Shown here one piece after another: positions 11,801 to 21,899 of a stretch of DNA of 64,000 nucleotides. Numbering within the stretch: position 1 is the stretch's first letter; each line of letters begins with the position of its first letter. The notes beneath the pieces were generated by a model. The model saw only the letters and a program-made list of their open reading frames with translations, did no database searches and was not told the origin of the DNA. The translations under genes were made by a program, and so were the position numbers. Source of the DNA: Juglans regia (taxonomy: Eukaryota > Streptophyta > Magnoliopsida > Fagales > Juglandaceae); assembly GCF_001411555.2 (NCBI RefSeq), contig NW_023361338.1:1-64000 (forward strand), given 5' to 3'.

Positions 11801-14800
11801 TAACATCTCTATCCTATGGAACGGGGTGTTACATTATCCAATAGACATTGATCCAGTAATTTGTTCCAACAGATAGCAATCTTTTCATGGTTTTAACTAG
11901 GGATAAGATAATTTAGGTTTCTATATATTTACACCCCTTCAAATTGAATAGTCACTCTCTTGAATTACAAACCGCCGGGGACATGCAATATCCAAAATTT
12001 GCAAGCACGCTATAAAAATCCTGGTAGACTATAAAAAAGACCTATCCTCTTTGAAAGAACGTAAAAACTAGCACAACAGTAGATTTTTCTGTATGCATAA
12101 AGCCCACAGGTAAAAATATTGCAGATAGCTCCCATACTCAACCAAGTTGAAAGCACTACATCATGTCAATTGAAGTAAAAGGAGATGCATGTGGAGGGTG
12201 GGGTATTGAGGAGAAGATAGACCTTTAAACTTCTGGTATAAATATGAGCATAGTGTTATCTAAATTAAAAAGATCCATACTTTGGCAAGGTCCCTGCACA
12301 GTGGGGTTAAGATAATATAATAATCAAAAGGTACATCTTAGCATGATAGTATTGGTAAAAGCTTAAGCGCAAAGCACCTAGGCCAAACCACTTTGCTTAC
12401 CAAAAGTGAAGCGCGCGCATTAGCACTCTTTTTGTGCAAGCTTAAAGGATAGAGAAGTGTGCTTTAGTAATTTTTAAAAAATTATAAAGTATTTGTTCAA
12501 GACTCAGAAAAGGATGTAAACAAATATTCCAAGTATTCAGTTTATATTGAAAATCATTAATGGACCATGTCGCCAAATGCTGTCATATGTAATGTGTATG
12601 CTTTGACCAATAATAGTCCAAGTGGGTTTTCTAGACAGGTTGATATTTGATTGCTCATATTAGCATAAAAGTCAATACTTATAATTCTTGAACTTTCTTG
12701 GTCATGGCCTTTTGGGTATAATGTAATTCAACCATGTACTCTAATTTGATTATAACTATCAAATATCATCAATGTGTATATTCAGCAAAGAAAAAGAGAA
12801 CTATACATAAAATGCTATGTTTTAATTTTTTTCAGCAAATAAAAAGGGAAAATTTAAAATATCCAAAGCTATCTAGGAAAGGAACATGAAGAGCAACATA
12901 AAAGCGTCCCTTTCCCTCAAACTGCTTCGGTTTACTTGCTGTATGCCCCTGTCTGAACCAAATGGCGTCATATTTCAAGTTTCCTTTTTTCGACGTCTGG
13001 TTATTCTAGAGGCAAACTATGTTTAAATTTTATGTATTAGTTGGTTACTTGATTTTCATGCTGCATACCAACTAAATTATAAACCTTGTTTTATTGTAAT
13101 TTATGGATTTTTTGTTATTATACATCTTCAAAAATGTTCTATTCTTCAATCAGGTGAACGCTTGTTCTTGGTGCTTTGTGCCTAGGCTCGAGGTGGCATT
13201 TGTCACCAGCACTAAGCATGATAGAGATGTTTGCATTATGAAATTAACTTGCAGCTGATGCAATTAAATTAAGTGAATACTAAGTCTTGAAGTACTTGAT
13301 ATATTGAGAGCAAAAGCACAAGGAAATAGCACCATCACCATAGCGTAGTGAAAACATTAAGTAGTAGCTAATTTGCCTGAAATAAAGGCAAAAAAAAAAA
13401 AAACCAACGTACCTTGTTTGCAAGCATGTAAAGACCAACATCTGCATTATATAGAGTGGACAGGCGCTGCATTTCAGGAACTGGTCTGGATTTCAACACC
13501 TCCGGGGATAAATTTGGCTCAAAAACATGTGCATTTGGAAATCCAGTGTAATATGAATTCAGAAAACCCTGATCTCCTGTCAGAGAGAGAAAAAAAAAGG
13601 AGCTGGAAATAAGATCAAGCTATAAATATTATACAATTCCTTCTTTAAGTAAAATTAAGTTTAATTGGATCAAGTAAATAGGCATAGCCTAGATACATAG
13701 GAAGCATACGAAAGAGAAACTCAAGTGAGTTAACATGAGGAAAATTCCATTTACACACTAAAGTACAGTTTCTGTAAAGACCCATGGTGCAAGACCACTC
13801 AAGCATCTCAAATGAAAAATTGAGTACTCTAGTTGTTGTGCAACTCTACTTAGTTGACCTCATATACCATCGAAGGTGCAACAATATACATCCTCATGTT
13901 ATTATTTGTTTTGGGCTTTTGCCTACTCTTTTGATTAATAAAAATTTGTTTACAGATGAAAAAAATATATATTTGCTAAGATCTTTCTTAAGGTTGCCAA
14001 CCAAATTTAAAATAAAACATTCAAAGGCACCTTGTTTCTCCAAATGCACTGACACAAAAATGAAGAGTCAACTGAGGGGAGAAGCACATTGAAGAGGGAT
14101 AAAAACCTCAAAGATGAATCCCTCACCACTTGAGATGACTCACCTCTCAAGAGGGATAACACTTTCCTTAGAGCTGCCCAAGATTGGGAAATTGACACAT
14201 TTACAGACTTCTTCAACCTTGTGTATATTTGTCGAGTGACTGGAGGAGCAGATAAGATTATGTGGTCACAATCCAAGAAGGGGAATTTTACTGCACAATC
14301 ATACTACAAGTCCCTCAAGACACTCTACAAGAGCATTCCCATGGAAGAACATATGGAAGACTAAGGCCCCCCTAAAAGCTTTCTTTTTATATGGACAGCT
14401 TATATAGACAGCTTCACTAGGGAAGATTCTTACCTTAGATAATCTAAGAAAACGCCGATTAATTGTCTTGGATTGATGCTATATGTGTAAGAAAAGTGGG
14501 GAGTCTGTGGATCACCTATTATCGTATTGTGATGTAGCCATGAGCTTATGGAATGATATCTTTCCTAGAGTGGGACTCGTTTAGGTAAAGCCAATAAGGG
14601 TTGTTGACTTTTTAAGGCATTCAAGGTAATTCTCAAATCGAAGCGATGTGGAAGATGAAACCGATTTGCCTATGGTGGTGCATATGGATGGAGAGGAATG
14701 GTCGGAGTTGAGAATCGTGAACGGACAGTGGATGAGATTAAAACTTTTTTTCTTCATACATTATTCCATTGGTCAATTGTAATAGATTTAAACGGCATGA

Positions 14801-17800
14801 ACGTACATGATTTTCTTGTATCTTTAGACAGTCATGCATAGGTGTTGTTCTTGTATATGTCCCGTGTACTTGGCTTCACCTATTTTTAATAAAATTCATA
14901 TTTATTGATAAAAAAAAATAATTTATCTTTGGATGGTAACCAACAAAAACTCCCCAACGAGTGGAGTTTTCGGTATGTTGGCAAAATCACTAGGTCATGG
15001 AAATTTAGAAGCTTGAAGGGTAGCTCCCCTATGGTTTATGTGGCATACTTGGAAAGATCACAACTCAAACTTTTGAAGACTGAGAGATGACAGTGACAAA
15101 AATAAAGCTATCCTTTTCGCACCCACCCTCTATGTTTGGATAGCTACTCACCATGGCTCCCAATTCTCTAGTTGTCTAAACTAGACATATTTTTGCTCTT
15201 TGTTTCTTCTTGCTAGCTGATCTTTCCTTTGTGCTTCTAATACAATTCCATTACTTATCAAATAAATTAATTTATTAACTGCACCAAGACAGTGTAAATG
15301 AATATCAGAAAAACTAGCACATCAAAGATATCTTTTTTTTGATAAGTAAGATATAAACTTTATTGATGTGAATGAAATAGGCATATACCTAGTACACCGG
15401 AAGTATACATTTGAACACCTAGATACATTCTACGAGTGTTAAACTAAAGATAGGAATTCATGTATATCATCCCCATTTAATACAATAGCTGAAAACCAAA
15501 GCAATAAAGTGTGCATAAAATAATTCTTCAGCTCCAACATTGTTCGTTCCTTGTCTTCGAAGCAGCGCATATTCCGTTCCGTCCAAATAAATACACCACA
15601 TGATACACAACGGAATCATTCTCCAAACTGCTGCCACTTGATGACTGCCCTGCAATTTTCTCCAACAACCCATGAGCTCCACCACTCTCCTAGGCATTAC
15701 CCAAGCCACCCCGACCCGTCGAAAAATCTCATCCCATAGCCCTCTTGCTACATCACAATGTAGTAAAAGATGATCTACCGATTCTCCATTCTTCCTACAC
15801 ATGTAGGACCAATCCAATACAACACATCCTCTTTTCCTCAAGTTATCCGTGGTTAAGATCTTCCCAAGGGCAGCATTCCAAACAAAAAAAGCAACTCTAG
15901 AAGGCACTCGAGACCTCCAAATGTTCCTCCATGGGAATGAGGTGTGATCCTGAGAAATCAGAATTTTATAATACGCTTTTACTGAGAATTTCTTATGATC
16001 CTGGAGCCTCCATTTCAATCTGTCTTGTTGTGCCATAGTAGACCCAAAAGAATGTAACAAGCTGAAAAAATCTGAAACCATAGATAATTCCCAATCATGA
16101 ATATCTCTATTAAACAGAATATTCCACTGATGCGAGCCATGTGCAAATAATCGCACTTCCGCCACAGACACGTCCTTGTTAACTGTAATACGATATAAAG
16201 CTGGAAACACCATTTCCAATGCGTGCTCTCCACACCACACATCTCGCCAAAAACTGATTCGGTTACCCTCACCTGCGACAAAACGGATATGATTTACGAA
16301 AATAATCCACCCCTTTCTTATAAACTTCCATAGCCCCACTCCATGCCCCCCTCTCACTTCTTTAGAACACCAACCCCCCCAATCAACTCCATGTTTAGCA
16401 TCTATTATTTCCCTCCACAAAGAACCCTCTTCCATATGATATCTCCAAAGCCATTTCCCCAACAACACTTTATTAAAAGTTCTCAAATTACACACACCCA
16501 ACCCCCCATACTCAACTGGAGAACATACTGACTTCCAATTAACCAAATGAACTTTCTTCTCCTCCCCTAAGCCTCCCCATAAAAATGCCTTGAAGAGTTT
16601 CTCGATTCTATTCACCACCCCTACAGGCATAGGAAAAAGGGATAAAAAATAAGTGGGAAGATTTGTAAGGGTACTCTTGATAAGAGTGAGACGACCCCCT
16701 TTCGAAAGATACACCCTTTTCCATCCAGCCAACCTTTTTTCTATCTTTTCGACCACCCCATCCCACATAGCTCTACTCTTGAAAGTAGCACCTAGCGGAA
16801 GGCCCAGGTATTTCATTGGGAGCGAGGACACCCTGCAACCCAAAAGACTAGCTAGATTGCGTATATTAGGGACCACCCCCACCGGTACCATCTCAGACTT
16901 GTCAAGATTCACCTTGAGTCCTGATACTGCTTCAAAACAAAGTAATAATGCACGCAAAGTTTGGACCTGACTCCTATCCGCTTCACAAAACAACAGAGTG
17001 TCGTCTGCGAAAAGAAGATGTGAAATGATACAAGAGCTACCAGAGCCATTTCCCACCTGAAAACCAGATAAGAAACCCCCACTAACAGTAGCCTGCAACA
17101 TCTTGCTCAGCGCCTCCATAACTATGACAAAAAGAAAGGGAGATAAAGGATCACCCTGTCGCAAACCCCTCGAACTATAAAAAAAACCTGCAGGAGTGCC
17201 ATTAACTAACACTGAAAACCGGGCCGTTGAAATGCAAAAACGCATCCAGGAAATCCACCTATCTCCAAAGCCACACCTCTTCAATAAATACAAAAGGAAA
17301 TCCCAGTTCACATGGTCATAAGCCTTCTCCATGTCTAGCTTGCAAAGAATACCTGGACTTCCCTCCCTCAACCTAGCATCCAAACACTCATTTGCAATGA
17401 GCACCGAATCAAGTATATATCTCCCATGAATAAAAGCATTCTGGGGCTTGGAGATAATATTTTCCAGCACTAGACTGAGCCGGTTAGCAAGGACCTTTGA
17501 AATAATCTTATAGACACTGCTAATCAAACTTATTGGACGAAAATCCTCAATATTCGACGCCCCACTTTTCTTTGGAATGAGTGCGATAAAAGTCGCATTA
17601 AGTGATTTTTCAAGCTTTTGATAAGCATGAAATTCACTGAACACCCGCAAGACATCACCTTTCACCACATCCCAACAAGTTTGAAAGAAACCCATTGAAA
17701 AACCATCCGGGCCCGGCGCTTTGTCCTTAACCATACCAGATATGACCTTGAAGATCTCATCTTCCACAAAAGGTCTCTCCAATACATTAACCAGCTGTGA

Positions 17801-20800
17801 ATCAATTGTCTCAAACGGTAAGTCATCAAGCTTCGGCCTCCAAGTTGCTGGTTCGGTAAGTAGAGTCTCATAATAATGTGCAATGTGACTTTCTAGATCA
17901 GCCGAAGAAGATAGCTCCTGTGTACCTGAATGTAACAACTCAATCGCATTAATTCGTCGATGAGAATTAGCCATTTTGTGGAAAAACTTCGTACACCTAT
18001 CACCCTCTTTCAACCAGAGGGCTCTGGATTTTTGACGCCATGAAGTCTCTTCTAGCAGCAAACCCCTTTCCAATTCTGCCACAACCGTCACTTTTCTCAA
18101 TAACTCCTCCTCCGAGGCCCTTCCCAATAATTCCTTACCCTCCAACTCCTCCAACTCCTCCAACAAAATAGACTTCTGATTGTCAATATGACCAAAAACT
18201 TCCAAGTTCCATTTCTTTAGGTCTTGCTTTAGAGCCTTCATCTTACCTGCAAGAATAAAACTCGGAGTGCCACTAAACTGGTATGAAGTCCACCAATTTC
18301 TCACCATCTCTACAAACCCGTTTACCTTAAGCCACATATTCTCAAACTTGAAGTACCGGCGACCCCCTTGAATACCACCACAATCTAAAAGGATGGGAAA
18401 ATGGTCTGAACTGACTCTAGCTAACCTTTTCTGGCTAACTTCTGGGTAGTGTGCTTCCCATAATGGCGAGACAAGAAATCTATCCAATTTCGACCAAACA
18501 CGGCCATTAGACCAAGTAAACTCACCACCCACCAAGGGGAGGTCCATAAGATCCATATCAAAGATGAACTCAGAGAATTCCGCCATGGCCAAAGTGTGTC
18601 GATGATGCCCCGATCGTTCACTGGGAAAGCGAATAATGTTAAAATCACCCCCCATACACCACGGCACATCCCATAAAGAGTGTATTCCCGCCAACTCCTC
18701 CCACAACCGTCTTCTATCACTATTTATGTTAGGACCATAAGACCCTGCAAAAGCCCAAATCCACCCATCACTCACATTTTTAAACAACACCGAAACCGAA
18801 AACTCTCCAACACATTCCTCAATCTCCTCAATCACTCTTTTATCCCACATTAATAATACTCCACCTGATGCTCCCTGAGAGGCTAAATAAGACCAACCCA
18901 AATAAGGGCATCCCCAAATACTACGCACAATACTTCTATCAATAAGACCCAACTTTGTTTCTTGCAAGCATATCACATCTCCCTTCCATAGTCTCAATAG
19001 AGCTTTGATCCGAAGGCGTTTTTCCCTATTATTGAGACCCCTTACATTCCAAGAAACGAGCTTAGGCTTCATTAAAACTTAACTTACCCCTCCCTTTTGA
19101 TCTAACCCTTCCACTACTCCCCTCCTTGACATCGTAATTGATGGAGCATGTTAGGCGTTTAAGTTCCCTATCTTGCTTAGAGGCTGATTTTGAACGGCTA
19201 GCTTCAATAGCCACTAAAAGGGCCATAAATTGTTCCTCATAACCTCCAAAAGAAACCCCGAATATTTTCTGTAACTCCTCTACCTTTTTAAAAATCCAAT
19301 GCGTCGAATAACTCCTATAATCACTGGGAGGGAGTGTACATAAAGGATTAGGAGTCCCCTCTTCCCCAATAACTCCACAATACAATTTGTAATAAGGTCA
19401 ACTTAGCAGCAACACTATTTTGAATTGTTGCATTTTTTTTTTCTTTTATTGGCACCGGATGTCCGGGAACAATGTTCTGACTAATCCCGGGGGTACATAG
19501 GCCCTCGGCAACAAGTTTCCCGCAAGTGCACATCTGGTAATTCAGGGAGAAAATCCTCCAATCCGATTGCCCCTAGAGATTGCTTGCACCCAAGGGGATT
19601 TGAACCTTAGACCTAGGGGGAGCATACCCCCAAGCCCAATGCCTTTACCACTTGAGCCAACCCCTAGGGGTTGATTTGTTGCATTGTAACCTGAAGTTGA
19701 ACTATATTTCTTTGCCATGAAAAGCAAATTAGACTTGGAAGCTCATGCTTTTTTCCACAAATTGGTTGAATTACGCACATAGATGTGAATCCAGCGATTT
19801 GTTTATTAAAATCAGACAAAATCTATAACCCATATCTTCCAACTATAAAATTAACCACAAAATCATCAAGATCAATTAAAAGCAAAAAAGATTACCAAGG
19901 GATAAAAATAGAACTTGTATAACCGCAAAAGCAATGCACAAAGAAATGCCTTACCTCCAGTGTAAGAAGGCAAGGTGGTAACTTTGCTCATCATGTCATT
20001 GAATATAGTTTCAGATGGTTCGAGTACCATCACTCCAGAATTCAGCCTCTCAGAATGCTTTAAGTTAGCACAAAACTTTCCACATTTGAACAGATCCTCA
20101 ATGCTTTTGACCACAATAGTGTCCGCATCAAGGTATACAACTGCAAAATTAAATTTCATGAATCAAACTGTTAAAAGACATCCCAAATTATTCCTAATAG
20201 CAAAAAAGGAAATGAACCCACATCTCATGTATCTGGAAATAACCTCACTTGCACCACTATGAGTGTTGGAGAGTCAATGAACTAAAAATTCTCCATCTTA
20301 GATTTGTCACACTATGGGAAATCAAAGGAAAAACCCAACTCAATCAATAATCAATAACTGGCCTGAATTGAGGTTTCCGATTTGGTACGCAAAGATGCAT
20401 AATAAGTTATGCTAACATGTTCCATCTTTATAAATATCTTCGCCTCACAATATTTTTTTTATTGGCACTGGGTGTCTGAGAACAAGGTCCCGACAAATAT
20501 AACATCAATATGGTAAAAGCCTTAAAATGATACAACTCATTAATTTGTATAGCTGAAAGCCTTTTCCCATGAAAGGCATTCATGATCTGAGGTGCATGAG
20601 TAGATCTATTAGCAGGGATAAAATGGAAATTTATTATCTAATATATTATCAATTGGTTGTGTCCCACAACCTTTTGTTCAACCCATCTGTGTTTCGATGG
20701 CCAGGAGAGCCAGTCAGAGATTGCCCACTTTAAATAAAAAAACAAAACTTAGATAAAGAGTCCGTGTCCTTAATAATTCCTCAATTTTTCCTAAGCAACC

Positions 20801-21778
20801 AAATGTAGTGAACAATAAAGCAAAAGCTTTTACCTTTCTTGTAGTTAGTCATGTTAAAAATTTTAAGCTTCGTGTAGACACCCCAAAACCTCTTTGGCCG
20901 CACTTGATTAGGATTTGCCAATAAACTAATCTTCTCCACTAGCCACCCATCAGCCTGCACAATATTCCGCCAAAACCCAACAGCAAATAAATTCTATAAG
21001 TTAAAAATAAGCTATATCCAAGTCTTAACCAAAACTCTATATCTTTAACTCATCAAAACTGTGCAGAAGCATTTTCATTGCGAGCAACCAAAATTCTGAA
21101 AAGAAAGCATTCCAAATGGTTTAGTCCTCTAGACATAAAGACAGTTACACTCTTAACTCTCAATCTCGCTCAAATGAAAGAAATACATAATATCTAATAT
21201 TTGTATCTTATATCGATTTCATCTTACTGACACATTCTTCATATAATAACCCAAAAAGGTCAGCTAAAGCCTACCACGATTATTAACAAAAATTAGTAGA
21301 CTTGAAATCTTTAGCAAAACCGGGTCATCAAAGAATACTGGGATGCAAAGTTTGAGGAAAAAAAAAATAAAAAATAGGCTGCAAAATTCGGCGTCCTTTC
21401 TTCTCCCCAATTTTCTCACTAACGAAATAGAAACTAAAGAATAGAAGTTTAATTTAAAAAACAAAGAGAGTGAGAGACATAATTTACTAAACTTCGTATT
21501 CACAGCTCGATTTTTCTCTAAAACCAAACAAAAAGCGGTACCTGGAGAAGCTTCTTAGCATAGTCCGAGACACCATCAGAGACCAGAACCACCATGTCCT
21601 TCTTCGATCCAGTGTCCTTAATCGATTTCCCAAGAACCCTAACGCCCAATAGGAACTCATCTCCGTACAGGAGCGTGACGTAGGCTTCCTTCGAGGACGG
21701 AGATTCAGCGGAGGCCTTGGATTGAAGCGAAATGATAAATAGTACGAGCAATAGCCAAAGACCGGAGAATATTTTCAT
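5802..21778 (-). CDS. IPUT1: IPUT1/PGSIP6-type inositol phosphorylceramide glucuronosyltransferase (GT8), 10 exons, 546 aa
   Basis: Exons (5'->3', minus strand): 21542-21778, 20834-20954, 19955-20140, 13413-13576, 8766-8873, 8224-8361, 7986-8123, 7533-7815, 7294-7417, 5802-5943. All introns are GT-AG, phases agree, and the CDS is 1641 nt ending in TGA. A signal peptide ([14 protein letters not shown]...) is followed by a GT8 domain starting [19 protein letters not shown]. The metal-binding DAD lies in [11 protein letters not shown] at residues 124-126, and [12 protein letters not shown] and [10 protein letters not shown] (His 248) follow. The C-terminal half has about five hydrophobic segments. 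From family knowledge, Arabidopsis IPUT1 (PGSIP6) transfers glucuronic acid from UDP-GlcA to inositol phosphorylceramide in the Golgi, an essential step in GIPC sphingolipid synthesis. Length matches the family (about 540 aa). Introns 3 and 4 are expanded to 6.4 and 4.5 kb by transposons without touching splice sites. PGSIP7/8 is less likely because the closest recalled match is PGSIP6. Confidence 0.93.
5944..7293 (-). other. Intron 9 of the IPUT1-type gene
   Basis: This 1350-bp intron has GT at 7293-7292 and AG at 5945-5944. It contains an A-rich block (6195-6250) and a GC-rich patch at about 6995-7115 with 'gggcgggttgcccgcccg'. That patch resembles the subterminal region of a hAT element, but I could not find matching ends or a target duplication. 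Confidence 0.8.
9005..9210 (-). mobile_element. Internally deleted solo LTR of the 43.5-kb gypsy family, in intron 4
   Basis: The plus strand starts TGATATGAACCCGCGGG, the reverse complement of the LTR end (CCCGCGGGTTCATATCA) at 44299-44314. Reading leftward it matches the first part of that LTR, including 'ggagacaatgcaaggattgatgcaat' and 'caagatg.ggcttgaagga'. The middle of the roughly 800-bp LTR is missing, leaving about 206 bp. No target duplication is visible. Confidence 0.65.
10672..10745. repeat. 31-bp tandem repeat
   Basis: The unit 'agatcatgtatgccatgttc' plus 'ataaagtactt' is repeated twice, with a partial third copy. A related 'atgccatgtacaagaat' motif continues to about 10890. Confidence 0.7.
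10945..11250. repeat. 46-47 bp tandem repeat, about six copies
   Basis: The motif CAAGCGTG or a variant starts at 10956, 10994, 11040, 11086, 11132, 11179 and 11226. The spacing is 46-47 bp after the first shorter unit. Each unit reads roughly 'acggacccaagcgtgtttca' then 'ctccatgttat...agttaagtgaa'. Confidence 0.8.
11834..13412. other. Remainder of intron 4; unclassified repeat ends
   Basis: No coding sequence is seen. The motif 'gcgcaaagcacctaggcc' near 12370 and its inverted cousin 'ggtgctttgtgcctaggc' near 13170 suggest the two ends of an old inverted-repeat element of about 0.8 kb. The match is imperfect and I assign no family. Confidence 0.4.
14090..14919 (+). pseudogene. 5'-truncated L1-like LINE remnant (zf-RVT end) in intron 3
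   Basis: The plus-strand translation gives pieces such as [28 protein letters not shown] and a decayed '[17 protein letters not shown]'. These are the end of a plant LINE reverse transcriptase ORF and its zf-RVT region. Stops and frameshifts are frequent. It ends with 'tttattgataaaaaaaaa' at 14902-14919, the usual LINE tail. It is antisense to the host gene. Confidence 0.7.
14925..15265 (+). pseudogene. Second LINE C-terminal remnant
   Basis: The plus-strand reading gives '[14 protein letters not shown]' and '[15 protein letters not shown]', which follow the last part of plant LINE ORF2 (family: PLCLMWCIWLERN... and LYDWI...). It starts just after the A-tail of the previous remnant, so two tail fragments lie back to back. 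Confidence 0.55.
15467..19072 (-). CDS. LINE ORF2: endonuclease-reverse transcriptase, 1201 aa, C-terminal frameshift
   Basis: The N-terminus [14 protein letters not shown] with [24 protein letters not shown] and SDHFPI form the APE-like endonuclease (about residues 5-230). The reverse transcriptase (about residues 480-760) includes [41 protein letters not shown] and the catalytic [10 protein letters not shown]. The end shows a zf-RVT domain ([22 protein letters not shown]... with [15 protein letters not shown]). The start is chosen because it overlaps the ORF1 end by 11 nt. From about 15583-15594 onward the frame is wrong. A one-base shift restores a typical LINE C-terminus ([17 protein letters not shown]...) ending in a stop at 15439-15441. 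So the catalytic core is open but the tail is frameshifted. There is no RNase H domain, unlike the LINE at 32.8 kb. Confidence 0.92.
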   Translation of the reverse strand: MKPKLVSWNVRGLNNREKRLRIKALLRLWKGDVICLQETKLGLIDRSIVRSIWGCPYLGWSYLASQGASGGVLLMWDKRVIEEIEECVGEFSVSVLFKNVSDGWIWAFAGSYGPNINSDRRRLWEELAGIHSLWDVPWCMGGDFNIIRFPSERSGHHRHTLAMAEFSEFIFDMDLMDLPLVGGEFTWSNGRVWSKLDRFLVSPLWEAHYPEVSQKRLARVSSDHFPILLDCGGIQGGRRYFKFENMWLKVNGFVEMVRNWWTSYQFSGTPSFILAGKMKALKQDLKKWNLEVFGHIDNQKSILLEELEELEGKELLGRASEEELLRKVTVVAELERGLLLEETSWRQKSRALWLKEGDRCTKFFHKMANSHRRINAIELLHSGTQELSSSADLESHIAHYYETLLTEPATWRPKLDDLPFETIDSQLVNVLERPFVEDEIFKVISGMVKDKAPGPDGFSMGFFQTCWDVVKGDVLRVFSEFHAYQKLEKSLNATFIALIPKKSGASNIEDFRPISLISSVYKIISKVLANRLSLVLENIISKPQNAFIHGRYILDSVLIANECLDARLREGSPGILCKLDMEKAYDHVNWDFLLYLLKRCGFGDRWISWMRFCISTARFSVLVNGTPAGFFYSSRGLRQGDPLSPFLFVIVMEALSKMLQATVSGGFLSGFQVGNGSGSSCIISHLLFADDTLLFCEADRSQVQTLRALLLCFEAVSGLKVNLDKSEMVPVGVVPNIRNLASLLGCRVSSLPMKYLGLPLGATFKSRAMWDGVVEKIEKRLAGWKRVYLSKGGRLTLIKSTLTNLPTYFLSLFPMPVGVVNRIEKLFKAFLWGGLGEEKKVHLVNWKSVCSPVEYGGLGVCNLRTFNKVLLGKWLWRYHMEEGSLWREIIDAKHGVDWGGWCSKEVRGGHGVGLWKFIRKGWIIFVNHIRFVAGEGNRISFWRDVWCGEHALEMVFPALYRITVNKDVSVAEVRLFAHGSHQWNILFNRDIHDWELSMVSDFFSLLHSFGSTMAQQDRLKWRLQDHKKFSVKAYYKILISQDHTSFPWRNIWRSRVPSRVAFFVWNAALGKILTTDNLRKRGCVVLDWSYMCRKNGESVDHLLLHCDVARGLWDEIFRRVGVAWVMPRRVVELMGCWRKLQGSHQVAAVWRMIPLCIMWCIYLDGTEYALLRRQGTNNVGAEELFYAHFIALVFSYCIKWG
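19062..19385 (-). pseudogene. LINE ORF1 C-terminal remnant
   Basis: The 107-codon open stretch ends with '[14 protein letters not shown]...[10 protein letters not shown]'. This charged tail commonly precedes plant LINE ORF2, and its stop overlaps the ORF2 start (ATGAAGCCTAA). The frame is closed by a TGA just upstream of 19385, so the gag-like DUF4283 and zinc-knuckle part is missing or frameshifted. Confidence 0.65.
19421..19432. repeat. SINE target site duplication, left (TGAATTGTTGCA)
   Basis: Matches 19672-19683 (TGATTTGTTGCA) at 11 of 12 positions, flanking the SINE. Confidence 0.8.
19433..19671 (-). mobile_element. Au-like tRNA-derived SINE, 239 bp, intron 3
   Basis: On the minus strand it begins with a tRNA-like head: A box in GGTTGGCTCAAGTGGTAA and B box in AGGTTCAAATCCCC, spaced as in an RNA polymerase III promoter. 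The body ends in an A-rich tail (T-run on plus at 19433-19442). A 12-bp target duplication with one mismatch flanks it. The head matches my recall of the angiosperm Au SINE family. It lies in the same orientation as the host gene. A tRNA gene is excluded because no cloverleaf follows the B box. Confidence 0.88.
19672..19683. repeat. SINE target site duplication, right (TGATTTGTTGCA)
   Basis: Second copy of the 12-bp duplication; see 19421-19432. Confidence 0.8.
20452..20500 (-). mobile_element. 3' end fragment of the same SINE, in intron 2
   Basis: 'ttttttattggcactgggtg' and the following 'tctgagaacaaggtcccgac' match the 3' portion of the SINE at 19433-19485 with a few differences. The tRNA-like head is absent, so this is a 5'-truncated copy. 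Confidence 0.65.
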
Positions 21779-21871
21779 TATCTATAATATTCGAATGTAT
21801 CTGGGGATCCGAATTTTCTCGAGAAAATGTAGGAACTTTCAGGAGAAAACGATTCTGGGACCTTTTGTTGG

Positions 21872-21879
21872 TATATATA
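21872..21879 (-). promoter_or_regulatory. Candidate TATA box of the IPUT1-type gene
   Basis: The minus strand reads CTATATATACC here, about 95 bp upstream of the start codon at 21778. That spacing fits a plant core promoter with a 60-70 nt leader. There is no other evidence for the transcription start. Confidence 0.5.
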
Positions 21880-21899
21880 GATTAGAAAAGTTTGAAAGG

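Larger units (their letters stand above)
10500..11833 (+). mobile_element. Ty3/gypsy LTR remnant in intron 4
   Basis: The stretch ends GGAACGGGGTGTTACA (around 11833), a common plant gypsy LTR terminus. It contains 'tttactgagtattcgactca' (about 11500), a stretch also found in the gypsy-like sequence at 26335-26355. Two tandem arrays lie inside (about 10672-10745 and 10945-11250). The left boundary is uncertain. It lies inside intron 4 in the antisense direction to the gene. Confidence 0.5.
15333..19400 (-). mobile_element. L1-like LINE in intron 3, sense to the host gene
   Basis: A plant non-LTR retrotransposon on the minus strand. It has the tail of ORF1 (19062-19385), a long ORF2 (15467-19072) and a 3' end in an A-tail (poly-T on plus at 15333-15340). 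The 5' part of ORF1 is missing or broken, and I did not find a convincing target duplication, so the right border is approximate. Confidence 0.85.

Noticed and set aside
19433..19671. Possible tRNA gene because of A and B boxes
   Set aside because: Sequence beyond the B box does not form a cloverleaf, the length is 239 bp with an A-tail and a target duplication, so it is a SINE.
15333..19880. Target duplication for the intron-3 LINE (catcaaagat versus catcaagat near 19866)
   Set aside because: Too short and imperfect, and the element's 5' end is not otherwise defined there.
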